Assembly (NCBI RefSeq): GCF_030817415.1
Contig: NZ_JAUSZI010000002.1
Span: forward strand, 9,486,001-9,550,000
Reading direction: 5' to 3'
Length of the DNA: 64,000 nt
Source of the DNA: Streptomyces umbrinus
GTDB taxonomy: Bacteria > Actinomycetota > Actinomycetes > Streptomycetales > Streptomycetaceae
Shown: in pieces, positions 54,586 to 63,103 of the stretch
Numbering within the stretch: the first letter of the stretch is position 1
Layout of the letters: each line of letters opens with the position of its first letter
Notes under the pieces: model-generated
The model's input: only the letters and a program-made list of their open reading frames with translations
What the model was told of the DNA's origin: nothing
The model's database searches: none
Translations under genes and position numbers: made by a program

Positions 54586-55198
54586 AGTCGCCCGTGCCCT
54601 TCTTGACCTTCTCGAAGGGCGCGGAGCCGACGCACTTGGGCAGGTCCTTCGTCTCGACGGGGTTCCCGGTGGAGGCCCAGCTGTAGCCGAGCCGGTCCTG
54701 CCGTCCGGTGTCGTGGACGGTGATGCCGACCCGCTTTCCCTTGGCGCCCGGCAGGTCCGAATCGGTGACGACCCCGGAGACGACGGCCACCTTTCCGCCG
54801 GTGACGAGGCAGTCCACCTCGGCCTTCGCCCAGGCACCGTCGCCGCCGGCGTAGTGGCTCCACTCGAAGGTGCCGGTGGCCTTCAGCGGATCGTCATTGT
54901 CCTTCGCCGCCAGATGCGCGTCGAAGGAGAACGCGATGTCGTCCCCGGCCGACCGGTACAGCTTCGCCCTGCCGGTGAGCGCGGCGGCCTCACGCTGCCG
55001 CTCACCGGCCGCGGAGGCGACGGAGGGCGCTGAGACGGCGGAGGCAGCGGAAGCAGCGGCGGGCATGGCGGGTGTTGAGGTCACTCCGGTGGCGGTCGAC
55101 GTCGTGGTGGAGGCGGAGGCGGACGCGACGGCCCCGGTTGCCCCGGCGGTCACGAGCAGAGCGGCACCGAGCACGGCGGTCTTCGTACGGCGGTTCAT
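54554..55198 (-). CDS. Secreted protein of unknown function
   Basis: The protein has 214 residues from ATG 55198 (complement) with GAAGGG upstream. A Sec signal peptide spans ~1-30 (MNRRTKTAVLGAALLVTAGA), then an Ala/Ser/Thr-rich low-complexity linker (~30-70), then a beta-rich domain of ~140 residues (YRSAGDDIAFSFDAHLAAKD; GTFEWSHYAG; VDCLVTGGKVAVVSGVV). Two Cys (DCLV and PKCVG) may form a disulfide outside the cell. I do not recognise the family, although many streptomycete repeat-type secreted proteins look like this. It overlaps the convergent MFS gene end. Confidence 0.8.
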   Translation of the reverse strand: MNRRTKTAVLGAALLVTAGATGAVASASASTTTSTATGVTSTPAMPAAASAASAVSAPSVASAAGERQREAAALTGRAKLYRSAGDDIAFSFDAHLAAKDNDDPLKATGTFEWSHYAGGDGAWAKAEVDCLVTGGKVAVVSGVVTDSDLPGAKGKRVGITVHDTGRQDRLGYSWASTGNPVETKDLPKCVGSAPFEKVKKGTGDFTVVPWNPKF

Positions 55199-55546
55199 GT
55201 CGGCCCTTCGTGGTTCGTTCGGTGGTTCGACGGCGGGTGCTGGACAGCACTCACTGTCCCGGCGCCGACGCCGCGCCACATCGCGCCGCAGGCTGCACCG
55301 GGCCTCCGCCGCCCGGCGGGGGAGTACACCCCTGCCCCGCGCCCCTGGGAGGACCGGCACTCATGCCAGGGGCGCAGGCCAGGAGAGGGCATGCCAGGGG
55401 GTGCGCAACGAATCGCCGCCGCACCGCCGACGGACGCAACGATTCGTTCACCGGCGCGCAACGGCTCCTCCTTGTCCGCCCGAGCCCGCCGCCCGTACCG
55501 TCTACGTGGCCCCCACAACCACCCTTCCGTCCGGTGAGGAACACGC
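55199..55546. other. 348-bp divergent intergenic region
   Basis: It lies between the secreted-protein gene and the nitrilase gene and should hold both promoters. The middle (55260-55400) is GC-rich with no clear gene. The only striking element is the inverted repeat listed at 55407-55448. Confidence 0.5.
55407..55448. promoter_or_regulatory. Inverted repeat upstream of the nitrilase-monooxygenase pair
   Basis: AACGAATCG (55407-55415) and CGATTCGTT (55440-55448) are perfect inverted copies 24 bp apart. Each half is preceded by GC, giving GCAACGAATCG and GCAACGATTCG, similar to the GCAACGATCTTGC at 44171. It may be an operator, possibly for the same Lrp-type regulator. Confidence 0.4.
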
Positions 55547-56335
55547 ATGCGCACCGCCCTGCTCCAGAGCTCCGGCCGTCCCGGCTCGGTCGTCGAGAAC
55601 CTCAAGGTCCTCGACGAGGCCGCGGGCCGGGCCGCCGCCGCGGGCGCCGGGCTCCTCGCCGCCCCGGAGATGTTCCTGACCGGCTACGCGATCGGCGCCG
55701 ACGCGCACCGGCTCGCCGAGCCCGCCGACGGGGACTCCGCGGACGAGATCGCCGAGATCGCCTCCCGGCACGGCGTGGCCATCGTCTACGGCTACCCGGA
55801 GCGCGCGGCGGAGCTGGTCTTCAACTCGGCCCAGCTGATCTCCGCCGACGGCACGCGCCTCGCCAACTACCGCAAGACGCACCTCTTCGGCTGCTTCGAG
55901 CAGGAGTGGTTCACCCCCGGCGACGAGCCGGTCGTCCAGGCCGAGCTCGACGGCCTCCGCGTCGGCCTGATGATCTGCTACGACGTGGAGTTCCCGGAGA
56001 ACGTCCGCGCGCACGCCCTCGCCGGCACCGACTTCCTCGTGGTGCCCACGGCCCAGATGCACCCGTTCCAGTTCGTCGCCGAGTCCGTCGTACCGGTGCG
56101 CGCCTTCGAGAACCAGATGTACGTGGCGTACGTCAACAGGGTCGGTACGGAAGGGGAGTTCGAGTTCGTCGGGCTCTCCACACTGGCCGGCCCCGACGGG
56201 GGCGCCCGGGCCCGCGCCGGCCGCGGGGAGGAACTCGTCCTCGGTGACGTGGACCCCGCTCTCCTCGCCGCCTCGCGCGAGGCCAACCCGTATCTGAAGG
56301 ACCGCCGCCCAGGCCTCTACGGGTCCCTCGTCTGA
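55547..56335 (+). CDS. Carbon-nitrogen hydrolase (nitrilase superfamily), probable amidase
   Basis: This 262-residue protein reads from ATG 55547. The Glu-Lys-Cys triad is complete: Glu41 (APEMFLTGY), Lys110 (YRKTHLFG), Cys144 (MICYDVEFPE). Length and the WFTPGDEP segment fit the amidase branches (R-amidase or omega-amidase-like) more than true nitrilases. The next gene, 71 bp on, encodes an amino-acid monooxygenase-like flavoenzyme whose product would be an arylacetamide. The natural inference is that this enzyme hydrolyses that amide to the acid and ammonia. Confidence 0.9.
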   Translation: MRTALLQSSGRPGSVVENLKVLDEAAGRAAAAGAGLLAAPEMFLTGYAIGADAHRLAEPADGDSADEIAEIASRHGVAIVYGYPERAAELVFNSAQLISADGTRLANYRKTHLFGCFEQEWFTPGDEPVVQAELDGLRVGLMICYDVEFPENVRAHALAGTDFLVVPTAQMHPFQFVAESVVPVRAFENQMYVAYVNRVGTEGEFEFVGLSTLAGPDGGARARAGRGEELVLGDVDPALLAASREANPYLKDRRPGLYGSLV

Positions 56336-56406
56336 CACCCCCGGACGGCTGACACCCCCAGCCACACCCGCCTCACCCCAGCTTTCCCGCAAGGAGTCCG
56401 TACCCC

Positions 56407-58113
56407 ATGACGTCCACGGTGCCCCCCGCCGTCCCGCACACCGACGCGCAGCCGCCGATCACCATGTTCGGCCCGGACTTCCCGTACGCGTACGACGACT
56501 TCCTCGCGCACCCCGCGGGCCTGGGCCAGATACCGGCGACCGAGCTCGGCACCGAGGTCGCCGTCATCGGCGGCGGTCTGTCCGGCATCGTGGCCGCGTA
56601 CGAGCTGATGAAGATGGGCCTCAAGCCCGTCGTGTACGAGGCCGACAAGATCGGCGGCCGGCTCCGGACAGTGGGCTTCGACGGCTGCGACCCCTCCCTC
56701 ACCGCCGAGATGGGCGCGATGCGCTTCCCGCCGTCCTCCACGGCGCTCCAGCACTACATCGACCTGGTGGGGCTGCGGACCGAGCCGTTCCCCAACCCCC
56801 TTGCCGAGGCGACCCCTTCGACCGTGGTCGACCTCAAGGGTGAGTCGCACTACGCGACCAGCGTCGACGACCTGCCGCAGGTCTACCGCGACGTGATGAA
56901 CGCGTGGAACGCCTGCCTCGAAGACGGCGCCGACTTCTCCGACATGAACCAGGCCATGCGCGAGCGCGACGTGCCGCGCATCCGCGAGATCTGGGCGAGG
57001 CTCGTCGAGAAGCTCGACAACCAGACCTTCTACGGCTTCCTCTGCGAGTCGGAGGCCTTCAAGTCCTTCCGGCACCGCGAGATCTTCGGCCAGGTCGGCT
57101 TCGGCACGGGCGGCTGGGACACCGACTTCCCGAACTCCATCCTGGAGATCCTGCGCGTCGTCTACACCGAGGCCGACGACCACCACCGCGGCATCGTCGG
57201 CGGCAGCCAGCAGCTCCCGCTGCGCCTGTGGGAGCGCGAGCCGCAGAAGATCGTGCACTGGGCGTACGGGACGTCGCTGGCCACTCTCCACGACGGGACG
57301 CCGCGGCCCGCGGTGACCCGCCTGAACCGTACGGCCGGCAACGGGATCACGGTCACCGACGCCTCCGGCGACATCCGTACGTACCGGGCGGCGATCTTCA
57401 CCGCCCAGTCCTGGATGCTGCTGTCCAAGGTGGCCTGCGACGACGCGCTCTTCCCGATCGACCACTGGACGGCGATCGAGCGCACCCACTACATGGAGTC
57501 GAGCAAGCTCTTCGTGCCGGTCGACCGGCCGTTCTGGCTGGACAAGGCCGTCGACGACAGGGGAAATCCGACCGGGCGGGACGTCATGTCGATGACGCTC
57601 ACCGACCGCATGACGCGCGGCACCTACCTCCTCGACGACGGGCCGGACAGGCCCGCCGTCATCTGCCTCTCCTACACCTGGTGCGACGACAGCCTGAAGT
57701 GGCTGCCGCTGTCCGCGAACGAGCGGATGGAGGTCATGCTGAAGTCGCTCGGCGAGATCTACCCGAAGGTCGACATCAGGAAGCACATCATCGGCAACCC
57801 GGTGACCGTGTCCTGGGAGAACGAGCCCTACTTCATGGGCGCGTTCAAGGCCAACCTGCCCGGCCACTACCGCTACCAGCGGCGCCTGTTCACCCACTTC
57901 ATGCAGGACCGGCTGCCCGAGGACAAGCGGGGCATCTTCCTCGCGGGCGACGACATCTCCTGGACGGCCGGCTGGGCCGAGGGAGCCGTACAGACCGCTC
58001 TCAACGCAGTCTGGGGCGTCATGCACCACTTCGGCGGCGGCACGGACCCGGCCAACCCGGGCCCGGGCGACGTATACGACGAGATCGCCCCGGTGGAACT
58101 GCCGGAGGACTGA
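56407..58113 (+). CDS. Flavin amine oxidase, tryptophan-2-monooxygenase / phenylalanine oxidase-like
   Basis: The protein has 568 residues from ATG 56407 with AAGGAG upstream. The FAD-binding Rossmann motif is VAVIGGGLSGIVAAYELMKM (~50-75), with EADKIGGRLRT and EMGAMRFPPS after it. The flavin C-terminal motif is FLAGDDISWTAGWAEGAVQT. The N-terminal TMFGPDFPYAYDDFLAHP and the overall length resemble IaaM tryptophan monooxygenase and bacterial phenylalanine oxidase, which turn an amino acid to its acetamide by oxidative decarboxylation. The true substrate is open. The nitrilase-type gene before it supports a two-step arylacetate pathway. Confidence 0.88.
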   Translation: MTSTVPPAVPHTDAQPPITMFGPDFPYAYDDFLAHPAGLGQIPATELGTEVAVIGGGLSGIVAAYELMKMGLKPVVYEADKIGGRLRTVGFDGCDPSLTAEMGAMRFPPSSTALQHYIDLVGLRTEPFPNPLAEATPSTVVDLKGESHYATSVDDLPQVYRDVMNAWNACLEDGADFSDMNQAMRERDVPRIREIWARLVEKLDNQTFYGFLCESEAFKSFRHREIFGQVGFGTGGWDTDFPNSILEILRVVYTEADDHHRGIVGGSQQLPLRLWEREPQKIVHWAYGTSLATLHDGTPRPAVTRLNRTAGNGITVTDASGDIRTYRAAIFTAQSWMLLSKVACDDALFPIDHWTAIERTHYMESSKLFVPVDRPFWLDKAVDDRGNPTGRDVMSMTLTDRMTRGTYLLDDGPDRPAVICLSYTWCDDSLKWLPLSANERMEVMLKSLGEIYPKVDIRKHIIGNPVTVSWENEPYFMGAFKANLPGHYRYQRRLFTHFMQDRLPEDKRGIFLAGDDISWTAGWAEGAVQTALNAVWGVMHHFGGGTDPANPGPGDVYDEIAPVELPED

Positions 58114-58144
58114 GGACAGGACGAGTCGGACCCACCCCGCCCCG

Positions 58145-58213
58145 TCAGGGGCGCGGGGCTGGATCGATTTGCGGCTCCGCCGCGGGGCGCGACCAGCCCC
58201 CACCGGCCCGCAG
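58145..58213. repeat. Long-form GC-rich repeat, second copy
   Basis: GGGGCGCGGGGCTGGATCGA, then TTTGCGGCTCCGCCGC, then GGGGCGCGACCAGCCCCCAC, then CGGCCCGCAG. It is near-identical to 53003-53068 and lies 32 bp after the monooxygenase stop, between two convergent genes. It continues into ATCACCGCGCTCCCAGCGG, the end of the DUF5995 gene. Confidence 0.85.
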
Positions 58214-58218
58214 ACAGA

Positions 58219-58929
58219 TCACCGCGCTCCCAGCGGAGTGCTCAACGGCGTAAGCAGACAACGGCCGACCAGGCCGACCCCCGTGTCGAGCCGCTCCACG
58301 AACTCCTCGGCCAGATCAGGGAACTCACGCAACGCCCACACCGCCCGCGCGGCGGACCACGCCGCATCCCGTGCCCGGTCCAGGCTCCACGCGCCGAGCA
58401 GATGGGTCAGCGGGTCGGCGATCTGGAGGAGATCGGGGCCCGGCATCAGATCTTCGCGGATGCGCTCCTCCAGCGAGACGAGGACATCACCCACGCGATC
58501 GAACTCGTCCTCCAGCTCGGCCGGTTCGCAGTCGAGCGTACGACAGGTGTCCACGACCGCGAGCGCCAGATCGTGCCCGATGTGCGCATTGATGCCCGCA
58601 AGGGCGAACTGCAGCGGACGTACTCCGGGATGGCGTCGGAGCTGGAAGAGCGGCCGCCAGCAGGCGGGCGGACGGCGCTCGTCCGCGACCGCCTCGACGG
58701 CGTCCAGATAGCGCTCCGCGAACCGCACGTCCAGCGTGATCGCGGCGCGGGCATCGGTGAAGTGCCCCGTCTCCAGGCGCCGGTCGACCTCCTCGGTGAC
58801 GGCGAGATAGACACGGTTGAAGACCGCGACACCGTCCCGCTCGGGCCAGGCCGCACCGAGCGCACGCATCCGGTGCACCACCGCGTCGACGCTGTGCACG
58901 CGAGCTGTGAACTGTTCCAACGGCACCAT
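58219..58929 (-). CDS. DUF5995 family protein
   Basis: This 236-residue, mostly helical protein reads from ATG 58929 (complement). Typical segments are LAVTEEVDRRLETGHFTDAR, LDVRFAERYLDAVEAVADER, LQFALAGINAHIGHDLALAV and LEDEFDRVGDVLVSLEERIR. The INAHIGHDL motif with His/Asp residues hints at a metal site or enzymatic role, but none is known to me. The family name is from memory. It is divergent from the GH6 gene with a 101-bp gap. Confidence 0.8.
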   Translation of the reverse strand: MVPLEQFTARVHSVDAVVHRMRALGAAWPERDGVAVFNRVYLAVTEEVDRRLETGHFTDARAAITLDVRFAERYLDAVEAVADERRPPACWRPLFQLRRHPGVRPLQFALAGINAHIGHDLALAVVDTCRTLDCEPAELEDEFDRVGDVLVSLEERIREDLMPGPDLLQIADPLTHLLGAWSLDRARDAAWSAARAVWALREFPDLAEEFVERLDTGVGLVGRCLLTPLSTPLGAR

Positions 58930-59030
58930 GGGGGCAGGGTCCCAGGCCTAGGCTGTGCCGAGGGCCGCCGGGCCGAGGGCTTCCCCAGAACGGGGGAACA
59001 CGCGGGACCCGGCGGAGGGGGGAGCACCAC

Positions 59031-60224
59031 GTGTCAGGGCAACGTGCCCATCGCCTGGCCGCACGCAGGGCCGAGCGCAGGCGCGCCGCCCGGCGCGGCG
59101 CCATGGTCGCCGTGGCGTCCGCGGTCGTCGCGGTCGGCACCGTGACGGGGATGATGTCCGCGTTCGACGACGGCCGCGGCAGCGACGAGGCGCGCCCCGA
59201 CGTCACCAGCTCACCGCTCCTGCAGCCGCTGCCAGGTGTGCCCACGCCGTCGCCCTCGAAGACGTCCGCCTCACCGTCCCCGTCGCTCTCCCCGTCCAAG
59301 GCGAAGCCGAGCCCGAAGCCCTCGAAGAGCGCGTCGACGAAGCCGAGGACGGAGCCTGTGTCCGTGCAGCTGTACCGGCATCCCGAGTCCCAGGTCCTCG
59401 ACTGGGTCCGCGACCACCGCGACGACCCGCGCCGCCCGCTCATCGAGTCCCGGATAGCCGACCGGCCGGCCGCCGTGTGGTTCGCGGACTACACGCCGTC
59501 GAACATCACCGCCCGGGTCAGGGCGGTCACTTCGGCCGGCTCGGCGAAGGACAGGGTCCCGGTCGTCGTCCCGTACGCGATATCGAACCGCGACTGCGGA
59601 GGGGCCTCGCAGGGCGGTGCGCCGGACCTCGGGGCGTACGACGGGTGGATCGACAAGTTCGCGGCGGGCCTCGGTTCCGAGGAGGTCATCGTGGTCCTGG
59701 AGCCGGACGCCATCGCCCAGTCGGACTGCCTGTCCGAAGGCGACCGGGCCGCCCGGTTCGCCTCGCTGGCCCGCGCGGGACGCGTCCTCAAGGCGGCGAA
59801 CCCGAAGGCGCGGGTCTACTTCGACGCGGGCCACTCCGACTGGAACACCCCGGAGAAGCAGGCCGGGCTGCTGCGCCGGGCCGGTGCCGCGTCCGCCGCC
59901 TCCTCGGACGGCATCTTCAGCAACGTCTCCAACTTCAACCGCACGGGCGACGAGATCTCGTACGTCCGCCGGACCCTCGACGCCCTCGACGGCCCCGCGA
60001 GCCTGGGCGCCGTCATCGACACCAGCCGCAACGGCAACGGCGCCCCGGCCGACGGCGAGTGGTGCGACCCCGCGGGCCGCAAGCTCGGCCAGGCGCCGAC
60101 CATGAGCACCGGAGAGGCACGGATCGACGCCTATCTGTGGGTGAAGCTGCCCGGCGAGTCCGACGGCTGCAAGGGCGCACCGGGGACGTTCACCCCGGAC
60201 TACGCCTACGACTTGGCGCGCTGA
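59031..60224 (+). CDS. Secreted glycoside hydrolase family 6 (cellulase/cellobiohydrolase) protein
   Basis: The protein has 397 residues from GTG 59031. The N-terminus has an Arg-rich stretch, one hydrophobic segment (MVAVASAVVAVGTVTGMM; signal peptide or anchor), then a Ser/Pro/Lys linker (~70-105), then the GH6 domain. The catalytic motifs are AISNRDCGG (Asp188) and VVLEPDAIAQSDC (Asp226, the likely acid), with FDAGHSDWNTP and YLWVKLPGESDGC toward the end. No carbohydrate-binding module is seen, so it may act on soluble or cell-associated beta-1,4-glucan. Its end overlaps the convergent permease by 19 bp. Confidence 0.92.
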   Translation: MSGQRAHRLAARRAERRRAARRGAMVAVASAVVAVGTVTGMMSAFDDGRGSDEARPDVTSSPLLQPLPGVPTPSPSKTSASPSPSLSPSKAKPSPKPSKSASTKPRTEPVSVQLYRHPESQVLDWVRDHRDDPRRPLIESRIADRPAAVWFADYTPSNITARVRAVTSAGSAKDRVPVVVPYAISNRDCGGASQGGAPDLGAYDGWIDKFAAGLGSEEVIVVLEPDAIAQSDCLSEGDRAARFASLARAGRVLKAANPKARVYFDAGHSDWNTPEKQAGLLRRAGAASAASSDGIFSNVSNFNRTGDEISYVRRTLDALDGPASLGAVIDTSRNGNGAPADGEWCDPAGRKLGQAPTMSTGEARIDAYLWVKLPGESDGCKGAPGTFTPDYAYDLAR

Positions 60225-61654
60225 CCGCCCGCCGAGCCGGAGCCGGAATCGGATCCCGGGACCGATGCCGAGTCGGCTTCAGAGCCGGAGCCGTACGAGG
60301 ACGTGCCCTCGTCGAGCAGCGGCTCCTGCGACTTGAGGTGCGCCGGGGCCATGGCGCGCAGCGCGTGGTAGCCGATGATGACGACGAGCGTGCCGAGCGC
60401 GATGCCGCTCAGGGAGAACGTGTCGGTGAACTCCAGCGTGACGTTGCCGACGCCGATGATGATGCCCGCCGCGGCCGGCACCAGGTTCAGCGGATTGCGC
60501 AGGTCCACCCCGGCGTTGAGCCAGATCTGCGCGCCGAGAAGGCCGATCATGCCGTACAGGATGACCGTGATCCCGCCGAGCACTCCGCCCGGAATGGCGG
60601 CCACGATCGCGCCGAACTTCGGGCAGAGGCCGAAGAGCAGCGCGAAGCCGGCGGCGGCCCAGTAGGCGGCCGTGGAGTAGACACGGGTCGCGGCCATCAC
60701 ACCGATGTTCTCGGAGTACGTCGTGTTGGGCGGGCCGCCCACGGCGGTGGAGAGCATCGAGCCGACGCCGTCCGCGGAGATCGCCGTGCCGAGCTTGTCG
60801 TCGAGCGGGTCGCCGGTCATCTCGCCGACCGCCTTCACATGGCCCGCGTTCTCGGCGACCAGTGCGATGACGACGGGCAGTGCCACGAGGATCGCCGACC
60901 ACTCGAAGGACGGGCCGTGGAAGTTCGGCAGCCCGATCCAGTCGGCCCGGCCCACGGCGGACAGGTCGAGCCGCCAGTGGTCGGTGAGCTTGCCGCTCGC
61001 GTCGACCGAGTGGATCCGCCCGAAGACGCGGTCGAAGACCCAGGAGATCCCGTACCCGAAGACCAGCCCGAGGAAGACCGCGATCCGTGACCAGAAACCG
61101 CGCAGGCACACCACGGCCAGAGCGGTGAACACCATCACGAGCAGCGCCGTCCACTGGTCCTGCGGCCAGTACGTGGAAGCGGTGACCGGCGCCAGGTTGA
61201 AGCCGATCAGCATGACGACCGCGCCCGTGACGATCGGCGGCATCGCGGCGTGGATGATCCGCGCCCCGAACCGCTGCACCGCGAGACCCACGAGGAACAG
61301 CGCGACCCCGACCACGAAGACGGCACCGGTCACGGTGGCGCTGCTGCCGCCCTGCGCGCGGATCACCGCGGCGACGCCCACGAAGGACAGCGAGCAGCCC
61401 AGATAGCTGGGCACCCGGCCTCGGGTGGCGAGCAGGAAGATCACCGTCGCGACGCCCGACATCATGATCGCGAGGTTCGGGTCCAGGCCCATCAGGACGG
61501 GCGCGACGAAGGACGCCCCGAACATCGCCACCACATGCTGGGCGCCGAGCCCGGCCGTACGCGGCCACGACAGCCGTTCGTCGGGGCGGACGACCGCCCC
61601 CGGCGCGGGCGTGCGCCCGTCACCGTGCAGCTTCCAGCGCACGCCGAGGTCCAT
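60206..61654 (-). CDS. Uracil-xanthine permease (NCS2 family)
   Basis: The protein has 482 residues from ATG 61654 (complement). It has 12-14 predicted membrane helices. The NCS2 motifs are clear: VAENAGHVKAVGEMTGDPLD in helix 8 and SENIGVMAATRVYSTAAY, matching the ENxGxxxxTR signature. It resembles UraA/PyrP-type uracil carriers, so uracil uptake is likely but xanthine cannot be excluded. The C-terminal tail is Ser/Gly-rich. Convergent overlap with GH6 leaves no room for a terminator. Confidence 0.9.
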   Translation of the reverse strand: MDLGVRWKLHGDGRTPAPGAVVRPDERLSWPRTAGLGAQHVVAMFGASFVAPVLMGLDPNLAIMMSGVATVIFLLATRGRVPSYLGCSLSFVGVAAVIRAQGGSSATVTGAVFVVGVALFLVGLAVQRFGARIIHAAMPPIVTGAVVMLIGFNLAPVTASTYWPQDQWTALLVMVFTALAVVCLRGFWSRIAVFLGLVFGYGISWVFDRVFGRIHSVDASGKLTDHWRLDLSAVGRADWIGLPNFHGPSFEWSAILVALPVVIALVAENAGHVKAVGEMTGDPLDDKLGTAISADGVGSMLSTAVGGPPNTTYSENIGVMAATRVYSTAAYWAAAGFALLFGLCPKFGAIVAAIPGGVLGGITVILYGMIGLLGAQIWLNAGVDLRNPLNLVPAAAGIIIGVGNVTLEFTDTFSLSGIALGTLVVIIGYHALRAMAPAHLKSQEPLLDEGTSSYGSGSEADSASVPGSDSGSGSAGGQRAKS

Positions 61655-61766
61655 GGTGGGGTTCCGCTTTCTCTGTACGTCGAGATCCTGACGTCGACGG
61701 ACCGACGTCAAGATCCGTAAGTGAAGATCAGCGCCATGGTAGGGCGGAGCGGGAGGAGCGGACGGT

Positions 61767-62981
61767 TCAGGGCCGACGATCCGGAACCGGCGCATCCGCC
61801 GTGCTGAGCTTCCCGCCGGCCTCGCGGCCGCTGGCACGCAGCACGTTCGCGAACGAGGCGAGGCCGAGGGTCAGCACCGTCACGAGGACGAAGGACGTCA
61901 CCAGGCTCGTCGCGTCCGCCACGGCCCCGATCGCGGACGGCGCGATCAGGCCCGAGGTGTACGTGATGGTGGCGACGCCCGCGATGGCCTGGGACGGGTT
62001 GGGGCCGCTGCGACCGGCCGCAGCGAAGCAGAGCGGGACGACGACGGCGATGCCGAGGCCCAGCAGGGCGAAGCCGGCCATGGCCATCGGGGCGTTCTGG
62101 GCCACCACGACGAGCAGCGCGCCGAGGGTCGCGAGGGCGCCGCTGACCCGTACCGTGCGGACCGGGCCGAAGCGGTCCACCACCGCGTCGCCGGCGAACC
62201 GCGCGATCGCCATAGTGAGAGTGAAAGCCGTGGTGGACGCGGCCGCGACCCCGGCCGAGCTGTCCAGGACGTCCCGCAGGTACACCGCCGACCAGTCCAG
62301 GCTCGCCCCCTCCGCGAACACCGCGCAGAAGCCGATCGCGCCGATGAGCAGCGCGGACTTCGGAGGCAGCGCGAAGCGTGGGGGCGGTTCCTCGTCCTCG
62401 GTGGGACGCAGGTCCAGCACCCACTGGCAGGCGGCCACGCCGATCAGCGTGAGCGCCACGGCGGCGAGCGCGTGGTGCAGGCGCGCGTCCGAGCCCAGAT
62501 GGGCGGCGACGGTGCCGGCCGCCGAGCCGACCAGGGCGCCCGCGCTCCACATCCCGTGCAGCCCGGACATGATCGACTTGTCGAGCCGGGTCTCGATCTC
62601 GACACCCAGGGCGTTCATCGCCACATCGGCCATGCCGGCCGTCGCGCCGTAGACGAAGAGGGCCATGCACAGGGTGACCAGGTTCGGCGCCAGTGCCGGG
62701 AGGGTGAGTGCGAGCGTCCACAGCGCTATCAGGCCGCGCAGGGCCGCGCGGGCGCCGAAGCGGTGGCTGACGCTGCCCGCGAGCGGCATCGCGACGGACG
62801 CGCCGATCGCCGGGAACGCGAGCGCCAGGCCGAGCTGGCCCGCGCTCACGGAGGCGTGGTCCTGGATCCACGGGACGCGGGTCGCGAACGAACCGGTGAC
62901 GGCGCCGTGCACGGCGAACACCGTCGCCACGGCGTACCGGGAGCGCTTCACCTCGCGCTGGTCGTAGACCACTTCACCCAT
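61767..62981 (-). CDS. MFS transporter (YbjJ-like)
   Basis: The protein has 404 residues from ATG 62981 (complement); the in-frame extension to 63116 covers the operator region and the ROK gene start and is rejected. It has twelve predicted helices. The MFS loop 2-3 motif reads GSVSHRFGARAAL, and the second half has DAVVDRFGPVRTVR. The substrate is unknown. It is divergent from a ROK regulator with a perfect palindrome between them, so a sugar or sugar derivative is the likely inducer or substrate. Confidence 0.88.
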   Translation of the reverse strand: MGEVVYDQREVKRSRYAVATVFAVHGAVTGSFATRVPWIQDHASVSAGQLGLALAFPAIGASVAMPLAGSVSHRFGARAALRGLIALWTLALTLPALAPNLVTLCMALFVYGATAGMADVAMNALGVEIETRLDKSIMSGLHGMWSAGALVGSAAGTVAAHLGSDARLHHALAAVALTLIGVAACQWVLDLRPTEDEEPPPRFALPPKSALLIGAIGFCAVFAEGASLDWSAVYLRDVLDSSAGVAAASTTAFTLTMAIARFAGDAVVDRFGPVRTVRVSGALATLGALLVVVAQNAPMAMAGFALLGLGIAVVVPLCFAAAGRSGPNPSQAIAGVATITYTSGLIAPSAIGAVADATSLVTSFVLVTVLTLGLASFANVLRASGREAGGKLSTADAPVPDRRP

Positions 62982-63025
62982 TTTCCCGGCCCCTCCCTGT
63001 CCTCTCCCCACTGTGCCGCCGTAAA

Positions 63026-63048
63026 CTATCAGGAACCCTGCCTGATAG
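63026..63048. promoter_or_regulatory. Palindromic operator between the MFS and ROK genes
   Basis: CTATCAGG-N7-CCTGATAG is a perfect 8-bp inverted repeat with an AACCCTG spacer. It lies 45 bp from the MFS start and 56 bp from the ROK start, the expected place for ROK autoregulation and control of the transporter. Confidence 0.65.
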
Positions 63049-63103
63049 ATAGGCGGTATTGGGCCCGGCCGCCCTGGCGCCCCCGATCTGGAAGGATCCC
63101 GGC

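Noticed and set aside
52828..58203. Two minus-strand ORFs sharing the start MGAGRAPRRSR
   Set aside because: The shared start comes from the two long-form repeats at 53003 and 58145, not from related genes.
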